From contig JAHLLK010000086.1 in assembly GCA_020444165.1 (NCBI GenBank), positions 1 to 21,133 on the forward strand: 21,133 nt of DNA. The letters are read 5' to 3'. Within the stretch, counting starts at the first letter, position 1. Every line of letters starts with the position of its first letter. Shown here in pieces: positions 1 to 7,322 of the stretch. Made by a program: the position numbers and the translations under genes. This stretch comes from Deltaproteobacteria bacterium. Its GTDB lineage: Bacteria; Desulfobacterota; Desulfarculia; Desulfarculales; Desulfarculaceae. The notes under the pieces are model-generated. The model did not search any database. It was not told the DNA's origin and was given only the letters and a program-made list of their open reading frames with translations.

Positions 1-118
1 CCCCGGGGAGGGCGCGCCAAATTGCGCGGCCTTGAAAAGGCAAGCAATTTGTCCAACTTGGCAAAACGACGCTTTTGCCAAGTTGGGTTGAAAAAGGCCA
101 TGGATGGTCTTTTTCAAC
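1..118 (-). repeat. Four-hairpin repeat, family 1, copy A (left-truncated by window edge)
   Basis: Read on the minus strand, this copy holds the same succession of hairpins as 5703-5820 and 8103-8264. Stem 1 is 87-96/109-118 (10 bp). Stem 2 is 53-66/73-86 (14 bp perfect, built on TTGGCAAAA/TTTTGCCAA, loop GCGTCG on the minus strand). Stem 3 is 19-25/44-50 with an inner GCCTT/AAGGC pair. The start of stem 4 (GGCGCGCC) runs off the window. Stem 2 is followed directly by ACAAAT as in the other copies. No coding potential is apparent. Confidence 0.75.
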
Positions 119-175
119 ACCCTGCTAGGGGCCACGCTCCAGCAGGCTCCCGGGCAGCCCCTGAGAGCCAAACAC

Positions 176-206
176 GGCTCCTCCCCCCGGGAGGGGCCGC
201 CTTTTT
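176..206 (+). terminator. Probable Rho-independent terminator
   Basis: GGCTCCTCCC (176-185) pairs with GGGAGGGGCC (189-198) around a CCC loop, with one G-U pair. TTTTT follows at 202-206. It lies between repeat copy A and the receiver gene, so it would end a plus-strand transcript entering from the left. The rest of 1-330 (207-318) shows no gene and no convincing promoter. Confidence 0.5.
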
Positions 207-330
207 GTCCCCCGCCCGGAGCAATTCCTGGCTACCGGCTGGTTTTTTCCCGGCCTATCTTTCCGGTGGGTTATCATGGGCCGGCCCGCCCCGCTTTGAA
301 TTGGCTCCCCTGCTGGCAAGGGATGAGTGT

Positions 331-717
331 ATGCGTTTTCTGGTAGTGGAGGAGGAGGCCGCCCTGGCCCAGGAGATCGCCGCGGCCCTGGGCGGCTGGC
401 GGCATCAGGTTCACCTGGTGGCCACCCCGGACGAGGCCTTGGCGGCCTGCGGGAGGGCGGAGTTCGACGCGGCGTTCTACGATGTTTCCGAGGATGAGCC
501 GGACCTGTCCACCCTCTCCGCCCTGGGGGAGGCGCGGCCGGGCATGGTGTTGGTGGCCATGGCCAAGCACCAATATTACCGGCCGGAGATGGAGGAGCGC
601 CTGCGGGGTTGCGGCATCCGCTACTACACCATCAAGCCTCCCGGCGGCGGCAAGCTGTTGCAGAGGGTGATCGAGCACCTGGTGCTCCGCCTGGAGATAA
701 CCGCCCGGGCTTCTTGA
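331..717 (+). CDS. Stand-alone degenerate response-regulator receiver domain protein
   Basis: The 128-residue protein has the size and pattern of a single CheY-like receiver with no output domain. The N-terminal MRFLVVEEE matches the usual beta-1 strand, but the acidic pair that binds Mg2+ is E-E-E instead of D-D/E-D. D51 in FYDV sits at the phosphoacceptor position. The usual Thr/Ser after beta-4 is Ala (LVAMAKH). The invariant Lys survives as IKPP near residue 103. The open frame extends upstream to 22, but that part is low-complexity translation of repeat A and the terminator. The ATG at 331 is chosen because AAGGG (318-322) lies 8 bases upstream. No histidine kinase is adjacent, although a Ser/Thr kinase lies about 5 kb away. 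A noncanonical or phosphorylation-independent receiver is likely; its partner is unknown. Confidence 0.7.
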   Translation: MRFLVVEEEAALAQEIAAALGGWRHQVHLVATPDEALAACGRAEFDAAFYDVSEDEPDLSTLSALGEARPGMVLVAMAKHQYYRPEMEERLRGCGIRYYTIKPPGGGKLLQRVIEHLVLRLEITARAS

Positions 718-764
718 AAGAACCGGCCCCCCCGCCCAGGCAGAGCCCTCTTTGGCCAGACCCT

Positions 765-862
765 AGGAAGTTTTTTTGGGGGAGGGGGGTGTGGGGGGAA
801 CCCCCTTTTTGTCCACAAAAAGGGGGTTCCCCCCACATCTTCTCTTACCGCAAAAAAACTCC
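765..862. repeat. Palindromic hairpin, family 2, copy 1 (likely bidirectional terminator)
   Basis: An inner stem of 22 perfect base pairs (791-812 with 815-836) leaves a 2-base loop. It is built of GTGGGGGG, AA, CCCCC, TTTTTGT and the complement. An outer stem pairs AGTTTTTTTG (769-778) with CAAAAAAACT (851-860). The element sits between two convergent genes and reaches the stop codon of the oxidoreductase, so termination on both strands is the natural reading. The same architecture recurs at 9275-9343 and 12226-12294. Confidence 0.75.
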
Positions 863-2043
863 TAAGCCGGTGGCGGGGTGAACAGGGCCTTAAGCTGCAT
901 CAGCAGGCTGAGGTCGCCCTGCACCTTGAATTTGCCGGCCATGAAGGCCTGGGCTCCGTCCAGTTCGCCGGTGGACACGGCCAGCCACACGGCGGGGGGG
1001 GTCCAGATCACCACGCTGGGGTCGGCGGCCGGGCCCTCGGCAAAGGCGGCCTTACCGTCGGCCACGGCCAGATGAGCGGTGAAGCCCTGGGGGCCGCTCA
1101 CCTCGAACTGATACACCACGTGAACCCCCTGGGCCGCTTCCGGGTTCAGGGCCTGGGGCATGGCGGCCAAGAGCTCCCGCAGGCTTTGGACCTCCCGGGC
1201 CTCGTCTGCTTCCTCTCCCGAGGCCGCCTCCCCCTTGCCCTTGCCCGCCCGCAGGGTGCCCTGCTCCCGGAAACGGGCTTGCAGGCCCTTGATCCACTGC
1301 TCGCGCTGCTCGGGCGAGCCGAGGCTGGGCTCGGCGTGCTGGCCCACATAGGCCCGGAAGCTTTCGTACAGCCCTTGCTCCTCCCAGTAGTTGTGGTCCG
1401 CGGTCATGAAATCCCTGTGCTCGTGCACCAGCCCGGCCATGAAATACCAGAAGGAGAGATCCAATTCCGTGGCCGGGTAGCGCACCCCCTGTTCCACGGC
1501 CTGGGCCAAGTCATCGGCCAGGCGTTCGGCCCGGTACTTCACCGCATCCAGGCCCACGAAGCCGCCGGGCCCCACGGCCATGGCCGTAAGCTCGCCCACG
1601 GAAAAGGCGCCAAAGGCTCGCATGACGTGGCTCAGGTAGCGGGCCACTTGGGTCTCGCCATGGCCGGCCGAGACCGACACGGCCAGGCCCGGCTTCCACA
1701 CCGCGCGGGGGCGGTGGCCCAGGGCCAGGGAGCGGTCCATGAAGGTCTTCATTTGGGCCGTGACCTGGAAGAAGTACACGGGTGAACCCAGGATCAGGGC
1801 GTCGGCTTCCAAAACCTTTTTCAAGATGCCGCGGTGATCGTCCTTGATCCAGCAGGCGCCGTGTTCCAGACACCAGGCGCAACCGGTGCAGTACTCGATG
1901 TGCTGCTGGTTCAGGTAAATCTCCTCCACCGAGAAGTCCCGGCGGGCCAGGTTCTCGGCCACCAGGCCCATGAGAAAGCCGGTGTTGCTGATGCCCTCAT
2001 GGGGTGAGCCGTTGACCATGGTCACGGTCCACTTTGCGCTCAT
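862..2043 (-). CDS. Flavodoxin-fold NAD(P)H-dependent oxidoreductase fused to a C-terminal SCP2 sterol-carrier domain
   Basis: This 393-residue cytoplasmic protein has two parts. Residues 1 to about 200 match the NADPH-dependent FMN reductase/iron-sulfur flavoprotein family. They show the FMN phosphate-binding loop GSPHEGISNTG (12-22), a cysteine cluster C52-C55-C58 plus C64 (CTGCAWC...C), and the flavin-site segment SPVYFFQVTAQMK (87-99). After a charged linker (about 268-285), residues 290-390 resemble an SCP2 lipid-binding domain, including the DPSVVIWTPPAVW and ALFTPPPA-type ending. The ATG is preceded by GGAGGTAAGC, a strong ribosome site. The gene follows a MerR-family regulator on the same strand after 159 bases and is its likely target. 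The cysteines could hold an Fe-S cluster or be redox-active. The substrate is unknown; the fusion suggests a hydrophobic, lipid-like one (inference). Confidence 0.8.
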   Translation of the reverse strand: MSAKWTVTMVNGSPHEGISNTGFLMGLVAENLARRDFSVEEIYLNQQHIEYCTGCAWCLEHGACWIKDDHRGILKKVLEADALILGSPVYFFQVTAQMKTFMDRSLALGHRPRAVWKPGLAVSVSAGHGETQVARYLSHVMRAFGAFSVGELTAMAVGPGGFVGLDAVKYRAERLADDLAQAVEQGVRYPATELDLSFWYFMAGLVHEHRDFMTADHNYWEEQGLYESFRAYVGQHAEPSLGSPEQREQWIKGLQARFREQGTLRAGKGKGEAASGEEADEAREVQSLRELLAAMPQALNPEAAQGVHVVYQFEVSGPQGFTAHLAVADGKAAFAEGPAADPSVVIWTPPAVWLAVSTGELDGAQAFMAGKFKVQGDLSLLMQLKALFTPPPA

Positions 2044-2202
2044 GCTTACCTCCCTCCCGGGACGCTGCCGGCGCCCCGGTCTTTTGCGATCTTGGCCCGG
2101 TGTCTGCCGGATCCCACCGCGGCCCGGCCCGGGACAAGCTGTTCCCTTGGTCCGCCGGGGGCCGGCCCGCGGGGCCGGGGCCTGCCGGCGGTGCCTCGCT
2201 GT

Positions 2203-2919
2203 TTAGTCCTCACCCCCCGCCAGGATGCGGTGCTGGAACTCGCGGTCAATGACGTAGGAGCGCAGCACCCGGGCCGCCCGGATCAGCTCCAGGGTGGCCG
2301 CGGCGTTGGCGGCCGGCTCCAGGTCCGCCACCACCCGGCGGCGCAAGGCCAACTCCTCGTCCACAATCTCCCGGGCCAAGCGGGGGTAGAAGCTGCCCTG
2401 GCCCGGCCAGACGCCCAAACCTCGCAAGGTCTTGAGCACGTGGCCCAGAGCCAGGTCCTCTTCGTCGAACACGCCAGGCTCCAGGGGACGGAGGACGCCA
2501 ATTTCCAGGAGCTTGGCCACATCTCCCGGCTCCAGGCCCACGGCCTGGGCAAACCCGGCCAAGTCCAGGCCCGGGCCGCTGCCCTTGCTGAATACGGCCT
2601 CGCGCACGGCCAAGAGCGGCGTAATGTCCCCGCCCTGCTCCTGCCGCGTCAAGAGCAGGCCGATGTCGGCCAGGGAGAGGCGGTGCCGGGATTGCATCAG
2701 GCGGATCTGGGCTATGCGCGCCACCGCCTCGGGCGGGTAGTAGGCCATGTTGGGGCTGGTGCGCACCGGCTGGGGCAGGAGCCCTTCCTTGAGGTAGTGC
2801 AAGATGGTGGATTTGGGCGCCCCGCTGGCCTGCACCAGCTCTTTCATGCGGAGCCAGCCAGGGGGCGGGCCGGCGGGCGGGGTGGCGCGCTTGGCATGGT
2901 TATGGTTGGTGGCGGTCAT
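2203..2919 (-). CDS. MerR-family transcriptional regulator
   Basis: The 238-residue protein carries a MerR-type winged helix after a Pro-rich N-terminus of about 20 residues. WLRMKELVQASGAPKSTILHYLKEGLL (22-48) is the helix-turn-helix, AYYPPEAVARIAQIRLMQ (59-76) is the wing and following helix, and a helical C-terminal half follows. No metal-binding cysteine cluster is visible, so a metal sensor of the MerR/CueR type is unlikely; an organic or lipid ligand is more plausible. The start is set by AGGAGC about 9 bases before the ATG. An inverted repeat overlapping its own -35 box suggests autoregulation. It is followed on the same strand by the flavodoxin-SCP2 gene, probably one operon. The 159-base gap between them is very GC-rich with self-complementary GGCCCGCGGGCC-type sequence but no T-run. 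Confidence 0.8.
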   Translation of the reverse strand: MTATNHNHAKRATPPAGPPPGWLRMKELVQASGAPKSTILHYLKEGLLPQPVRTSPNMAYYPPEAVARIAQIRLMQSRHRLSLADIGLLLTRQEQGGDITPLLAVREAVFSKGSGPGLDLAGFAQAVGLEPGDVAKLLEIGVLRPLEPGVFDEEDLALGHVLKTLRGLGVWPGQGSFYPRLAREIVDEELALRRRVVADLEPAANAAATLELIRAARVLRSYVIDREFQHRILAGGED

Positions 2920-2952
2920 GCAGTTTGGCTCCTGGCCTGGGAAGATGCCCCC

Positions 2953-2981
2953 AGCTTAGTTCGCCGCTGGTAAAGTGTCAA
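2953..2981 (-). promoter_or_regulatory. Sigma70-type promoter of the MerR operon
   Basis: On the minus strand TTGACA (2981-2976) is followed by exactly 17 bases and TAAGCT (2958-2953). The -35 box is perfect and the -10 box is weak (3 of 6). Transcription would start near 2946, about 27 bases before the regulator's ATG. Confidence 0.55.
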
Positions 2982-2998
2982 GCGCAACCTTACACTTT
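2972..2998. promoter_or_regulatory. Inverted-repeat operator overlapping the MerR promoter
   Basis: AAAGTGT (2972-2978) and ACACTTT (2992-2998) form a perfect 7-bp inverted repeat around a 13-base spacer. They lie across and just upstream of the -35 box. A further CACTTTTGTGT follows at 3000-3010. Classic MerR activators bind between -35 and -10 of promoters with long spacers. The position here over -35, with a normal 17-base spacer, fits repression better. Binding by the adjacent regulator is inference. Confidence 0.45.
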
Positions 2999-3396
2999 TC
3001 ACTTTTGTGTCACCAAATCGCCCCGCCCAGCCCTGGAGTCTGGTATCCTATAAATATAAAAGCAGCTTCAGCTAGGCCGTTTTCGTGGTTTCCAGCGGGG
3101 AATCAGCCCGGCAGCGGGCGGTGGACCCACCGCCCGGCGCGGACCGGGGCCCTCCCCCGCAGCCAGCCCCGGGCTGGCGGGGGAAACCGGGAAGGCTCCA
3201 GGGTCCGCGGAGATTTGCCCCGGGCGGGGAAAATCATCTGGAGAGGCAGGAGTTTGGCCAGGCCACGCTTTTGCCGCGTGGCGGCTGCCCCCCGGGGCCC
3301 AGGCGGCCCCGGCAGAGCCCGAGGAAGCTCCTGTCCCCTTGACCGGCGCTCGCCGGGAGGTCCGGCGCGGTCGCCACCTACCCAAGGAGGACGGTC
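2999..3396. other. Intergenic region rich in hairpins, no gene seen
   Basis: This divergent gap has an AT-rich patch at 3044-3060 containing TATAAA at 3049, without a matching -35 box. Strong GC hairpins follow: CGGGCGGTGG/CCACCGCCCG (3115-3124/3127-3136), a nested structure around CCAGCC/GGCTGG at about 3153-3185, and GCCACGC/GCGTGGC at about 3262-3282. The last contains a 13-base match to repeat family 1. The open frames here are short, have no ribosome site, and look like shadows of GC-rich DNA. Confidence 0.5.
3263..3281 (-). repeat. Possible relic of family 1 hairpin 2
   Basis: On the minus strand GGCAAAAGCGTGG (3275-3263) is identical to the left arm plus loop of hairpin 2 in copy B (5742-5754). 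The rest of the element is not recognisable and the sequence folds here as GCCACGC/GCGTGGC instead. It may be a decayed copy or chance. Confidence 0.3.
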
Positions 3397-3690
3397 ATGT
3401 ACGAGACGCGGAAGGACTTTTTAAAGCAAATCAAGCAACGGGCCGGCCTGGCCTCCTTGGAGGAGGCCGACCGCCTGTCCCAGGTCGTCATCAGCCTCAT
3501 CAAGGCCCGCCTCGGACCGGAACTTTGCGAGGAGATCGAGCAGCATGTGCCGCCGGACCTGGCCAAGGGCTGGCGCAACATCGCCTTGCCCAGCGAGGCT
3601 ATGGAGTTGCAGGAAATGATGATGGAGCTGGAAGAGGTGGGCGAAGCGCCCCAGGGCGGCGAGTCGCTCAACCCGCCTGAGTACGGCTAA
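3397..3690 (+). CDS. Small DUF2267-like protein
   Basis: The 97-residue acidic, helical protein begins with MYETRKDFLKQIKQRAGLAS, followed by EEADRLSQVVISLIKARLG and EEIEQHVPPDLAKGW. This order matches the DUF2267 family, in which an F-L-x-V-x-x-x-A-G start, an A-x-x-x-x-x-V-L-x-x-L helix and an L-P-x-x-L segment are usual. The family's function is unsettled. The ATG is preceded by AAGGAGG with a 6-base spacing, the clearest ribosome site in the window, so expression is likely. There is no signal peptide or membrane segment. The C-terminal 20 residues look disordered. It is convergent with ftsH and monocistronic as far as can be seen. Confidence 0.7.
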   Translation: MYETRKDFLKQIKQRAGLASLEEADRLSQVVISLIKARLGPELCEEIEQHVPPDLAKGWRNIALPSEAMELQEMMMELEEVGEAPQGGESLNPPEYG

Positions 3691-3741
3691 CCCGGGCCTG
3701 ACGGCCCGGCGCCCAGGGCGGGGGAAGGCCCCCGCCCCGGG
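3691..3741. terminator. Convergent intergenic hairpins, possible bidirectional terminator
   Basis: Between the stop codons of two convergent genes lie CCGGGC/GGCCCGG around CTGAC, then GGGCGGGG/CCCCCGCCC around GAAGG. No T-run follows either stem, so termination efficiency is uncertain. Confidence 0.35.
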
Positions 3742-3750
3742 AGCCTGGGT

Positions 3751-5580
3751 TTACTCGGCCGGAGGGTTGGGGACCTTGACCCCGGACTCATCGATCAAGC
3801 GGGCGAACTCCTTGCCGTCGATGACCTCATCCCGCAGGAGCTGGTCGGCCACTTTCTGCAGCAGGGCGGCGTGCTCCTTCAAAAGCTCCTCGACGTACTT
3901 CTCCCGTTTGCTCAACACCCGGCGCAGTTCCTCGTCCAGGGCCGCGGCGGTGGCCTCGCTGTATTCCTGGCCCGGGGAGAGCAAGCCGCCTTCGCTGGGC
4001 ATGAACACCGGCTGGTTGCGGCGGTTGTAGGTCACCGGCCCCAGGGTCTCGCCCATGCCATACTGGGTGAGCATGGCCCGCACCAGGTCGGTGGCCCGTT
4101 GCAGGTCGTTGGACGCGCCGGTGGAGACCTCGTCGAAAGTCAGTTTCTCGGCCACCCGGCCGCCCAGCATCACATCCACCCGGGCCAACAGCTCAGAATA
4201 GCCCATGAGGTAACGGTCTTCGGTGGGGCGCTGCTCGGTGTAGCCCAGGGCGGCGATGCCCCGGGGGATGATGCTGATCTTGTGCACCTTGTCAGCCTGG
4301 GGCGAGAACGCCGCCACCAGGGCGTGGCCGGTCTCGTGGGTGGCCACGATCTTCTTTTCCCGAGGGTTGATGACCCGGTTCTTCTTTTCCAGCCCCCCGA
4401 TGATGCGGTCCACCGCTCCTTCCAGGTCCTCCATGGTCACGGTGTCCCGGTTGGCTCGGGCGGCTAACAGTGCTCCCTCGTTCAGCACGTTCTCCAGGTC
4501 CGCGCCGGTGAGCCCGGGGGTCCGCTGGGCCAGCACGGTCAGGTCGACGTCCGGCCCCATGATCAGCCGCTTGGCGTGCACGGCCAGAATGGCCTCGCGC
4601 CCCTTCAGGTCGGGCTTGTCCACCAGCACCTGGCGGTCGAAGCGCCCCGCCCGGAGGAGCGCCGGGTCCAGGATCTCGGGCCGGTTGGTGGCGGCCATGA
4701 TGATGACCCCCGCCCGGGGGTCGAAGCCGTCCATCTCCACCAACAGCTGTTGCAGGGTCTGCTCCCGCTCGTCATGCCCGCCCATCATGGACATGCCGCG
4801 GGCCTTGCCCAGGGCGTCGATCTCGTCGATGAAGATGATGCAGGGGGACTTTTCCTTGGCCTGCTTGAACAATTCGCGCACCCGGGCCGCGCCCACGCCC
4901 ACGAAAAGCTCCACGAACTCCGAGCCGCTGATGTTGAAGAAGGGCACTCCGGCCTCGCCGGCCACGGCCCGGGACAACAGCGTCTTGCCCGTGCCGGGAG
5001 GGCCCACCAGCAGCACACCCTTGGGCATGCGGCCGCCCACCCGGGTGAAGCGCTCCGGCTCCTTCAGGAACTGGACGATCTCCTCCAGCTCCTCCTTGGC
5101 CTCGTCCACCCCGGCCACGTCGGCGAAACGGGTGGTGATGTCCTCCTCGGCATAGACCCGGGCCTTGCTGGAGCCGAAGTTAAGGGCCCCGGCCCCGGGG
5201 TTCATGCGTTTCATCATCAGATACCAAATGCCGAAGAACAAAAACAGCGGCACCACCCAGGACAGCAGGCTCCGCAGGAAGGTGGATTCGATCTCGCCCC
5301 GGAACTCCACCTTGTGCCCGGCCAGCTCCTTGGCCAGGTCCGGCGCCACCCTGACCGTGCGGAAATTGATCTCTTTACCCTTGTCGTCGAGCATGACCCC
5401 GTGGATCACGTTTTCGCCGATGGCGATCTCCTTGACCTTGTCCGCCCGCAGGTTGTTCAGGAAATCGCTGTAGGACACCTGCTCCGGGCCGAACTTGGTG
5501 TTCAACATGTTATTCAGGATGAGTACGACCCAGATACCCAGGAGAACGTACCAGATGGAAAATTTATGGTGTTTTTCCAA
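3751..5580 (-). CDS. ftsH: ATP-dependent zinc metalloprotease FtsH
   Basis: This 609-residue, membrane-anchored AAA+ protease degrades misfolded and regulatory membrane and cytosolic proteins as a hexamer. It has TM1 (about 8-25), a short periplasmic domain (26-100) and TM2 (about 105-123). The AAA module has Walker A GPPGTGKT (193-200), Walker B IIFIDEID (248-254) and the second region of homology [19 protein letters not shown] (298-316). The zinc site is HETGH (415-419), with D492 in SNDLQRAT as the expected third ligand. The pore motif F-V-G is at 226-228. All key residues are intact and length is typical. The start is TTG at 5580: an in-frame TGA lies five codons upstream, AAGG is a modest ribosome site, and no other start precedes TM1. 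It is transcribed alone or from a distant promoter; the 370-base leader carries repeat copy B in antisense. Confidence 0.97.
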   Translation of the reverse strand: MEKHHKFSIWYVLLGIWVVLILNNMLNTKFGPEQVSYSDFLNNLRADKVKEIAIGENVIHGVMLDDKGKEINFRTVRVAPDLAKELAGHKVEFRGEIESTFLRSLLSWVVPLFLFFGIWYLMMKRMNPGAGALNFGSSKARVYAEEDITTRFADVAGVDEAKEELEEIVQFLKEPERFTRVGGRMPKGVLLVGPPGTGKTLLSRAVAGEAGVPFFNISGSEFVELFVGVGAARVRELFKQAKEKSPCIIFIDEIDALGKARGMSMMGGHDEREQTLQQLLVEMDGFDPRAGVIIMAATNRPEILDPALLRAGRFDRQVLVDKPDLKGREAILAVHAKRLIMGPDVDLTVLAQRTPGLTGADLENVLNEGALLAARANRDTVTMEDLEGAVDRIIGGLEKKNRVINPREKKIVATHETGHALVAAFSPQADKVHKISIIPRGIAALGYTEQRPTEDRYLMGYSELLARVDVMLGGRVAEKLTFDEVSTGASNDLQRATDLVRAMLTQYGMGETLGPVTYNRRNQPVFMPSEGGLLSPGQEYSEATAAALDEELRRVLSKREKYVEELLKEHAALLQKVADQLLRDEVIDGKEFARLIDESGVKVPNPPAE

Positions 5581-5702
5581 ATCCCCAGCCTTTCACCGCG
5601 ACCGGACCCCGGCCCGGGCCGCAAGCTTGGTTTGTCGAGCGGGAGGTTGGCAATCCCCCGTTCCAGGGGCGGCAATTGCCCCTTCGTCTCAAAATCGAGA
5701 GC

Positions 5703-5820
5703 GATGCATGGTGCGTCCTGCACCGCGCATCTCGGAGAATTGGCAAAAGCGTGGTTTTGCCAATTCTCACAAATCACTCGCCTTGTAGGCTCGTGATTTG
5801 GCGGGCCTTCCATGGCCCGC
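5703..5820 (+). repeat. Four-hairpin repeat, family 1, copy B
   Basis: Four hairpins follow one another almost without spacing. H1 is 5703-5707/5727-5731 plus GGTGC/GCACC (5710-5714/5720-5724), loop GTCCT. H2 is 5735-5748/5755-5768 (14 bp perfect, loop GCGTGG). H3 is AAATCAC/GTGATTT (5771-5777/5793-5799) with inner GCCT/AGGC. H4 is GCGGGCC/GGCCCGC (5801-5807/5814-5820), loop TTCCAT. It lies between the kinase stop and the ftsH start, opposite in direction to both. Confidence 0.8.
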
Positions 5821-5913
5821 ATGAGGCCGATTGCCTGCAACCAACCGCCAAAAGATGACGTAACTCTTGGTGTGGACTACGATATGATCGCAAAAAGCAT
5901 GGATCGGCCTCAT
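5821..5913 (+). repeat. Long-range inverted repeat closing an AT-richer tract after copy B
   Basis: ATGAGGCCGAT (5821-5831) and ATCGGCCTCAT (5903-5913) are perfect 11-bp complements separated by 71 bases. The enclosed tract is clearly less GC-rich than its surroundings. A comparable pair follows copy C (8268-8276/8342-8350), so it may be a fifth stem of the same element. The rest of 5581-5950 shows no gene. Confidence 0.55.
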
Positions 5914-5925
5914 ATTGTAACAATA

Positions 5926-5954
5926 AACGTACTCGCGGGTGTGATTACGGTCAA
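5926..5954 (-). promoter_or_regulatory. Weak candidate promoter upstream of ftsH
   Basis: On the minus strand TTGACC (5954-5949) is followed by 17 bases and TACGTT (5931-5926). It overlaps the kinase stop codon. The -10 box is poor and the leader to ftsH would be about 340 bases, so this is tentative. Confidence 0.25.
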
Positions 5955-7312
5955 GAAATAGCGGCTCCAGCCCCCGGTTCTCCGCCAGCCACCAGCTTTA
6001 CCTCCACCAGGCAGGAGCGGTGCCGCCAGCCCACAAAACCGGCCTCCAGACTCACCACCCAGGCCGAAGTGAAGGAGCGGGCGTCAGCGCTCCACACCGC
6101 GCCCACGGCCGGATCGAAGCGGGGAGCGCCGCAGCGCCGACCCGGATAGGGCGGGGCGAGGAGGGTCAAGAGTTCGGCCACGGTGGGCAGCCGCCAATCC
6201 CGCCGTCCGGCCCAGGCGGCCTGGTTGGCGCGTTCCGCCTCGGCGAAGGCCTCCGCCCAACCGAGCCCTTGCCCCGCCCCGCTCCATTGCCACGTGAGGC
6301 CCCGCCCGGGGTCCTCCACCACCTGGCCCCGGCGTTGCCAGGCCGGGGCGGCGTAGTGGCGCGGCCGCCCCAGGGGGTCCAGGCCAAAGGCCGCCGGGGC
6401 CTGGCCCTGGCTCACCTTGGCCGGCCGGGCCCGCACCGGGGCCGGGGAGGTCTCGCGGGGCCGGGGCGGCGGCGCGGCCAGGCGGCAGGTGCGCTCCCAG
6501 GTCTGCTCCCAGCCCTGGGCCAGCTCCCGGAGCGCGGCCAGCATCTCGCCCGCATCGGCGTAGCGCGCCCCGGGGTCGGGCTGCAGGGCCCGGTCCAGAA
6601 ACCGGTCCCACGCCGCGTCCAGATGCGGATTCAGACTACTGGCCGGCGGGCCCCCCGGTTCGGGCAGCACCCCGGTCACCAGACGGAACAGGGTGGCCCC
6701 CAGGGAGAAAAAATCCGTCGCCGGCCCGGCCGTGTCCGGCTGGGCCTCCTGCTCCGGGGCGGCGTAAAAGGGCGAGCCCACCTTGAGGCTCCGGGGGGTG
6801 GCGTCCCGCTCTCCCCGGAGGAGGCTCAGGCCCAGGTCGCTGACCCGCACCCCCCCTGCCCGGTCCAGCATGAGGTTGTGGGGTTTCAGATCGCGGTGCA
6901 CCAATCCGGCCCGGTGCAGGGCGGCCACCCCCGCCAGGGTCTGGGCCAGATAGGCCAGGGCCTGGGCCGGGTCCAGGGGGCGGCTGGGGTCCTCGACCCG
7001 GGCTCCCTCGCCGATCTCCCCGCCCAAGCTGCGGCAGAAATGCTCCATCACGTAAAAGGGCCGCCCGGCTTCCTCGCCCTGGTCCACCACCCGCACCAGG
7101 CGCGGGTGGCTGAGTTCGGCCAGGGCCTGGGCTTCCCGCGCGAAATGGCGCCGCACCAGGGCTTCGCCCCACACCTCCACCAGAAAGGGATTGGGCTCCA
7201 ACAGCTTCAGGGCCCACAGTCCGGACCGGTGAGGGGAGGCCACCAGATACACCTTGCCCATGCCGCCCCGGCCCAACAGCCCCCGCACCTGGTATGCGCC
7301 GATGAACTTCAT
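5951..7312 (-). CDS. Ser/Thr protein kinase (Hanks type) with C-terminal Lcl_C/DUF1566 domain
   Basis: The 453-residue protein has an N-terminal kinase domain: Gly loop GRGGMGKV (14-21), catalytic K36 in WALKLL, E60 for the salt bridge, HRDLKPHN (139-146), DLG in place of DFG (159-161) and APE (185-187). A Pro/Arg-rich linker (about 275-330) leads to a C-terminal Lcl_C (DUF1566) domain, recognisable by GLTWQW (338-343), WRLPTVAEL (373-381), WSADA and GFVGWRH (425-431). No transmembrane segment is visible, so it is probably cytoplasmic. The frame is open to 7396, but the ATG at 7312 starts directly at the kinase fold and lies 10 bases after the phosphoesterase stop, implying one operon and translational coupling. 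The kinase is expected to be active. Lcl_C domains occur in many extracellular lectin-like proteins; their role on a kinase is unknown, perhaps substrate or ligand recognition. Confidence 0.88.
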   Translation of the reverse strand: MKFIGAYQVRGLLGRGGMGKVYLVASPHRSGLWALKLLEPNPFLVEVWGEALVRRHFAREAQALAELSHPRLVRVVDQGEEAGRPFYVMEHFCRSLGGEIGEGARVEDPSRPLDPAQALAYLAQTLAGVAALHRAGLVHRDLKPHNLMLDRAGGVRVSDLGLSLLRGERDATPRSLKVGSPFYAAPEQEAQPDTAGPATDFFSLGATLFRLVTGVLPEPGGPPASSLNPHLDAAWDRFLDRALQPDPGARYADAGEMLAALRELAQGWEQTWERTCRLAAPPPRPRETSPAPVRARPAKVSQGQAPAAFGLDPLGRPRHYAAPAWQRRGQVVEDPGRGLTWQWSGAGQGLGWAEAFAEAERANQAAWAGRRDWRLPTVAELLTLLAPPYPGRRCGAPRFDPAVGAVWSADARSFTSAWVVSLEAGFVGWRHRSCLVEVKLVAGGEPGAGAAIS

Positions 7313-7322
7313 GCGGGGTCCG

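Noticed and set aside
22..330. 103-codon upstream extension of the receiver frame
   Set aside because: It runs through repeat copy A and a terminator; the receiver starts at 331 with its own ribosome site.
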